Below are positions 13,687 to 15,322 of a stretch of 15,322 nt of DNA, piece by piece. The position numbers and the translations under genes are program-made. The DNA is taken from contig PMDX01000070.1 in NCBI GenBank assembly GCA_003154635.1, positions 1-15,322 on the forward strand, read 5' to 3'. How positions within the stretch are numbered: position 1 is the stretch's first letter; the number at the start of each line of letters is the position of its first letter. Under the pieces are notes generated by a model, which had not been told where the DNA came from, made no database searches, and worked only from the letters and a program-made list of their open reading frames with translations. Source of the DNA: Actinomycetota bacterium (lineage in GTDB: Bacteria > Actinomycetota > Geothermincolia > Fen-727 > Anoxymicrobiaceae).

Positions 13687-14103
13687 ATGGCGAGGGAAGA
13701 ACGCGACATCAAGCGCATGACCGTGACGATCACCACCGCCGCGGTCTTTATTGCTTTCGTGGTGGTCGGCGGGACGTTCTTCTGGCTTACACGCGGTCTG
13801 TCGACTTACGGAAACATGACGATCCGCAACGTCGGCCTCGAAAGCGTACCGGACGGCACCTACACCGGCAGCTTCAAGGGAGGCCGGTGGTCAAACACCG
13901 TGAAGGTAACGGTGAAAAACCACACGATCACCGACATCAAGATCGTCAAGGACGTGCAATTCAAGAACGCCAAGACGGCGAGCCGGCTTATTAGTATGGT
14001 CCTGAAAGCGCAGTCGCTCGAGATCGACGGCGTAACAGGTGCAACCGTCACCAGCAAGGCCTACCTCAAGGCAATGGAAAACGCCCTGAACGGAGCTCTT
14101 TAG
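13687..14103 (+). CDS. Membrane-anchored FMN-binding domain protein with ApbE flavinylation motif
   Basis: 138 aa, ATG behind AAAGGA. A short basic N-terminus (REERDIKR) precedes one membrane helix at about 12-35, which places the remainder outside the cytoplasm. The C-terminal domain is FMN-binding (NqrC/RnfG-type): VPDGTYTGSFKGGRWSNTVK, VTVKNHTITDIKIVKD and the sequence DGVTGATVTSKAYLKAMENA. The D114-G-V-T-G-A-T120 motif is the ApbE recognition site; T120 is the probable residue to which FMN is covalently attached. By family it is an electron-transfer protein at the outer face of the membrane. It is 18 bp upstream of the SAM methyltransferase gene and likely co-transcribed. No apbE or redox partner is in the window. 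Confidence 0.92.
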   Translation: MAREERDIKRMTVTITTAAVFIAFVVVGGTFFWLTRGLSTYGNMTIRNVGLESVPDGTYTGSFKGGRWSNTVKVTVKNHTITDIKIVKDVQFKNAKTASRLISMVLKAQSLEIDGVTGATVTSKAYLKAMENALNGAL

Positions 14104-14121
14104 TCGAGCACGGGAGAGAAG

Positions 14122-14871
14122 ATGGAGGACCGGTTCGCGGACATGGCAAGAGATTACGACAGGATGTTCCCGCGCGACCTGGGCTCTGACAGGAGGCTGC
14201 TCCTCGGCCTCTTCGAGCGGCACGACGTGGGCACCATCCTGGACTGCGCGTGCGGCACCGGCATTCACCTCCAGATGCTGTCTGAAGATGGCTTTCAGGT
14301 CACCGGCTCTGACGCTTCAGAGGCGATGCTCGATGTCGCCCGGGCCAGGCTTTCGCGAGCCGGCATCAAGGCGCAGTTGTTCAAGTCGACCTGGCAAGAC
14401 CTCCCCGGGAACGTGCCTCACGGTTACGACGCGGTCGTTTGTCTGGGTAACTCGCTCACGCTCGTGCTCGACGACTCCGAGGTCGAGGACTCACTGAAGG
14501 GCATGTTCGCCGTGGTCAACCCCGGCGGCATTCTGGTGGTATCCATCCGTAACTACGGGAATGACATCCGGGGGCAAAAGAGGATCAAGACCATTGAGCC
14601 TGAGCCCGATACTTTCCTGCTGAGCGTCCTGGTGCCGAACAACCAGCGCGCCACCCACCGCTTCTTTCTTATAGACGCCGGCGGCAACAAACCGGCGATG
14701 ACCTGCTACGAGTTCGAGATGAACGCGCTCGATGCCGAGAGGCTGGCACGCATTGCGGCTTTGGCCGGCATCGATGAAGTGCACATGTACGGTGACGACG
14801 ATCTCTCGCCTTTCTCCGCCGAGAAGAGTGACAGGATAATAATGGCCGCCCCAAGGCCGGAGGCCGGATGA
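14122..14871 (+). CDS. Class I SAM-dependent methyltransferase
   Basis: 249 aa, ATG preceded by GGGAGAG. It has a Rossmann-fold methyltransferase core: motif I ILDCACGTGIHLQML (D41-C-A-C-G-T-G47, where the family more often has a Gly at the third position), the acidic residue after strand two (VTGSDASEAML, D64) that holds the ribose, and YDAVVCLGNSLTLVLDDSEV, matching motifs around the donor site. NPGGILVVSIRNYG is the usual post-motif III strand. The CLGNSLTLV segment recalls glycine/sarcosine N-methyltransferases, so an amine acceptor is possible but not shown. The TGA overlaps the ATG of a following degraded gene (ATGA). The cytoplasmic enzyme would make methylated products and S-adenosylhomocysteine. 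Confidence 0.9.
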   Translation: MEDRFADMARDYDRMFPRDLGSDRRLLLGLFERHDVGTILDCACGTGIHLQMLSEDGFQVTGSDASEAMLDVARARLSRAGIKAQLFKSTWQDLPGNVPHGYDAVVCLGNSLTLVLDDSEVEDSLKGMFAVVNPGGILVVSIRNYGNDIRGQKRIKTIEPEPDTFLLSVLVPNNQRATHRFFLIDAGGNKPAMTCYEFEMNALDAERLARIAALAGIDEVHMYGDDDLSPFSAEKSDRIIMAAPRPEAG

Positions 14872-15037
14872 AGAAACGGGTGAGTCTCGTGGGCGAGATA
14901 GAACGGAAAATCCTTACGCCGTCGATCTCGAGACAAAGGGATGGGACACGAAGGACCCCGACCTGTTCCTGTCCATGATCCACCCCGACATGGTATGGCA
15001 CGCCAGCCCTGACGAGACGCCGACTTCGGTTGCTTGA
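14868..15037 (+). pseudogene. Truncated, frameshifted NTF2/SnoaL-like gene remnant
   Basis: An ATG at 14868 overlaps the methyltransferase stop and reads MKKRVSLVGEIERKIL before becoming implausible. A different frame from about 14909 reads YAVDLETKGWDTKDPDLFL then SMIHPDMVWHASPDE, ending in a stop at 15037. The phrase WxTKDPDLFLSxxHPDMVW is typical of small nuclear-transport-factor-2-like (SnoaL-type) proteins, normally about 120-140 aa. So the N-terminus and body sit in two frames and the C-terminal half is missing. A sequencing or assembly error could explain the frameshift but not the early end of recognisable sequence. Confidence 0.55.
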
Positions 15038-15154
15038 CATCGACGTCCGTCATGTCGCCGCGCGTCGGCGATGTGTCATACTCCTCCATAGAATAATGAT
15101 CAGGGGTGGGTCCTGGACCGTGCTAATGGACGACTACTAGACGAATTGACAATC

Positions 15155-15163
15155 TGCTATAAT
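15155..15163 (+). promoter_or_regulatory. Extended -10 promoter of the RNA-binding protein gene
   Basis: TGCTATAAT is a consensus extended -10 (TGn plus TATAAT). A TTGACA at 15146-15151 is only 6 nt upstream of TATAAT and cannot be its -35. Expected transcription start is near 15170, giving a leader of roughly 85 nt. Confidence 0.65.
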
Positions 15164-15196
15164 ATCCGCGAGTTAGTGTTCTTAGGTCGAAGCTTT

Positions 15197-15237
15197 TGTC
15201 CCGAGGATTGCACTCGGGACACTTTTCTTTCTTCGGG
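15197..15237 (+). promoter_or_regulatory. Leader hairpin with a possible alternative pairing
   Basis: TGTCCCGAG (15197-15205) and CTCGGGACA (15213-15221) form a perfect 9-bp stem with a 7-nt loop, followed by CTTTTCTTTCTT. This has the form of an intrinsic terminator lying between the promoter and the start codon. The same 5' arm, CCCGAGG (15200-15206), can instead pair with CTTCGGG (15231-15237; one G-U), which overlaps the edge of the ribosome binding site. Only one pairing can form at a time. Confidence 0.6.
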
Positions 15238-15252
15238 AGGGGGTGTAATCGA

Positions 15253-15322
15253 ATGAAGATCTATGCCGGCAATCTGAGCTATTCAGTGACGGACGACGAC
15301 TTGAGGCAAGCGTTTGCGCAGT
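15253..15322 (+). CDS. RRM-type RNA-binding protein, N-terminal fragment
   Basis: Only 23 codons are present before the window ends: MKIYAGNLSYSVTDDDLRQA and FAQ. KIYAGNLSY is the RNP2 strand of an RNA recognition motif (canonical form LFVGNL), and the following DDDLRQAFAQ is its first helix. Bacterial single-RRM proteins of this type bind single-stranded RNA and are often cold-induced. The ATG follows GGGAGGGGGTG. The leader carries a strong hairpin that may control expression. Confidence 0.9.
   Translation, partial: MKIYAGNLSYSVTDDDLRQAFAQ

Noticed and set aside
15146..15163. TTGACA/TATAAT as a paired -35/-10
   Set aside because: The spacer is only 6 nt; TATAAT works as an extended -10 instead.
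1..15322. CRISPR array, tRNA or rRNA genes
   Set aside because: No regularly spaced repeats, cloverleaf-like segments or rRNA-like sequence were seen on either strand.

Overview
The window is about 15.3 kb of moderately GC-rich bacterial DNA. Genes are tightly packed, GTG and TTG starts are common, and 4-nt stop/start overlaps recur. The chemistry points to an anaerobe that handles one-carbon units: corrinoid methyl carriers, a pterin methyltransferase, flavin and iron-sulfur dehydrogenases, a flavodoxin and an FMN-binding membrane protein. No phylogenetic marker fixes the lineage. An anaerobic actinobacterial or acetogen/sulfate-reducer-like lineage is a guess only.

Left end (1-1430): a MerR regulator is followed by the start of an ABC transporter ATPase, both on the minus strand. 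An AT-richer stretch may encode a small two-helix membrane protein. Next comes a gene-poor interval of about 560 bp with a perfect 31-bp inverted repeat and a separate 16-bp palindrome, which looks like a repeat or mobile-element scar. A flavodoxin (1430-1924, +) converges on a lone tatA.

Centre (1964-12769, all minus strand, read right to left): the main object is a run starting at a GntR/UTRA repressor with a near-perfect promoter overlapped by a 28-bp operator. Then come two adjacent, divergent corrinoid (B12) carrier proteins, a methyltetrahydrofolate:corrinoid-type methyltransferase, an unrecognised 134-aa protein, a GlcD-like FAD protein, an HdrD/GlcF-like Fe-S protein and a second FAD protein. 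GntR through the second FAD protein is almost certainly one operon, with gaps from -14 to +28 nt. After gaps of about 90-125 nt follow an SDR dehydrogenase, a nitronate monooxygenase-like FMN protein, an unrecognised three-helix membrane protein and TatA. No substrate:corrinoid methyltransferase (MtaB, MtvB or MttB type) and no corrinoid-reactivating enzyme is present. My inference is that the operon couples oxidation of an organic substrate, via FAD/Fe-S proteins, to movement of its methyl group through corrinoid to tetrahydrofolate, with an unidentified or distant methyl-donor enzyme.

Right end (12840-15322): possible terminators, a zinc-ribbon/PH-like protein (-), and a divergent plus-strand pair: a membrane-anchored FMN-binding protein with an ApbE flavinylation motif, and a SAM methyltransferase. 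The latter overlaps a frameshifted, truncated remnant resembling NTF2/SnoaL-like proteins. At the edge begins an RRM-type RNA-binding protein. Its roughly 85-nt leader has an extended -10 promoter and a hairpin that could switch with a second pairing covering the edge of the ribosome binding site.

All calls come from reading motifs and layout by eye. No database search was run.
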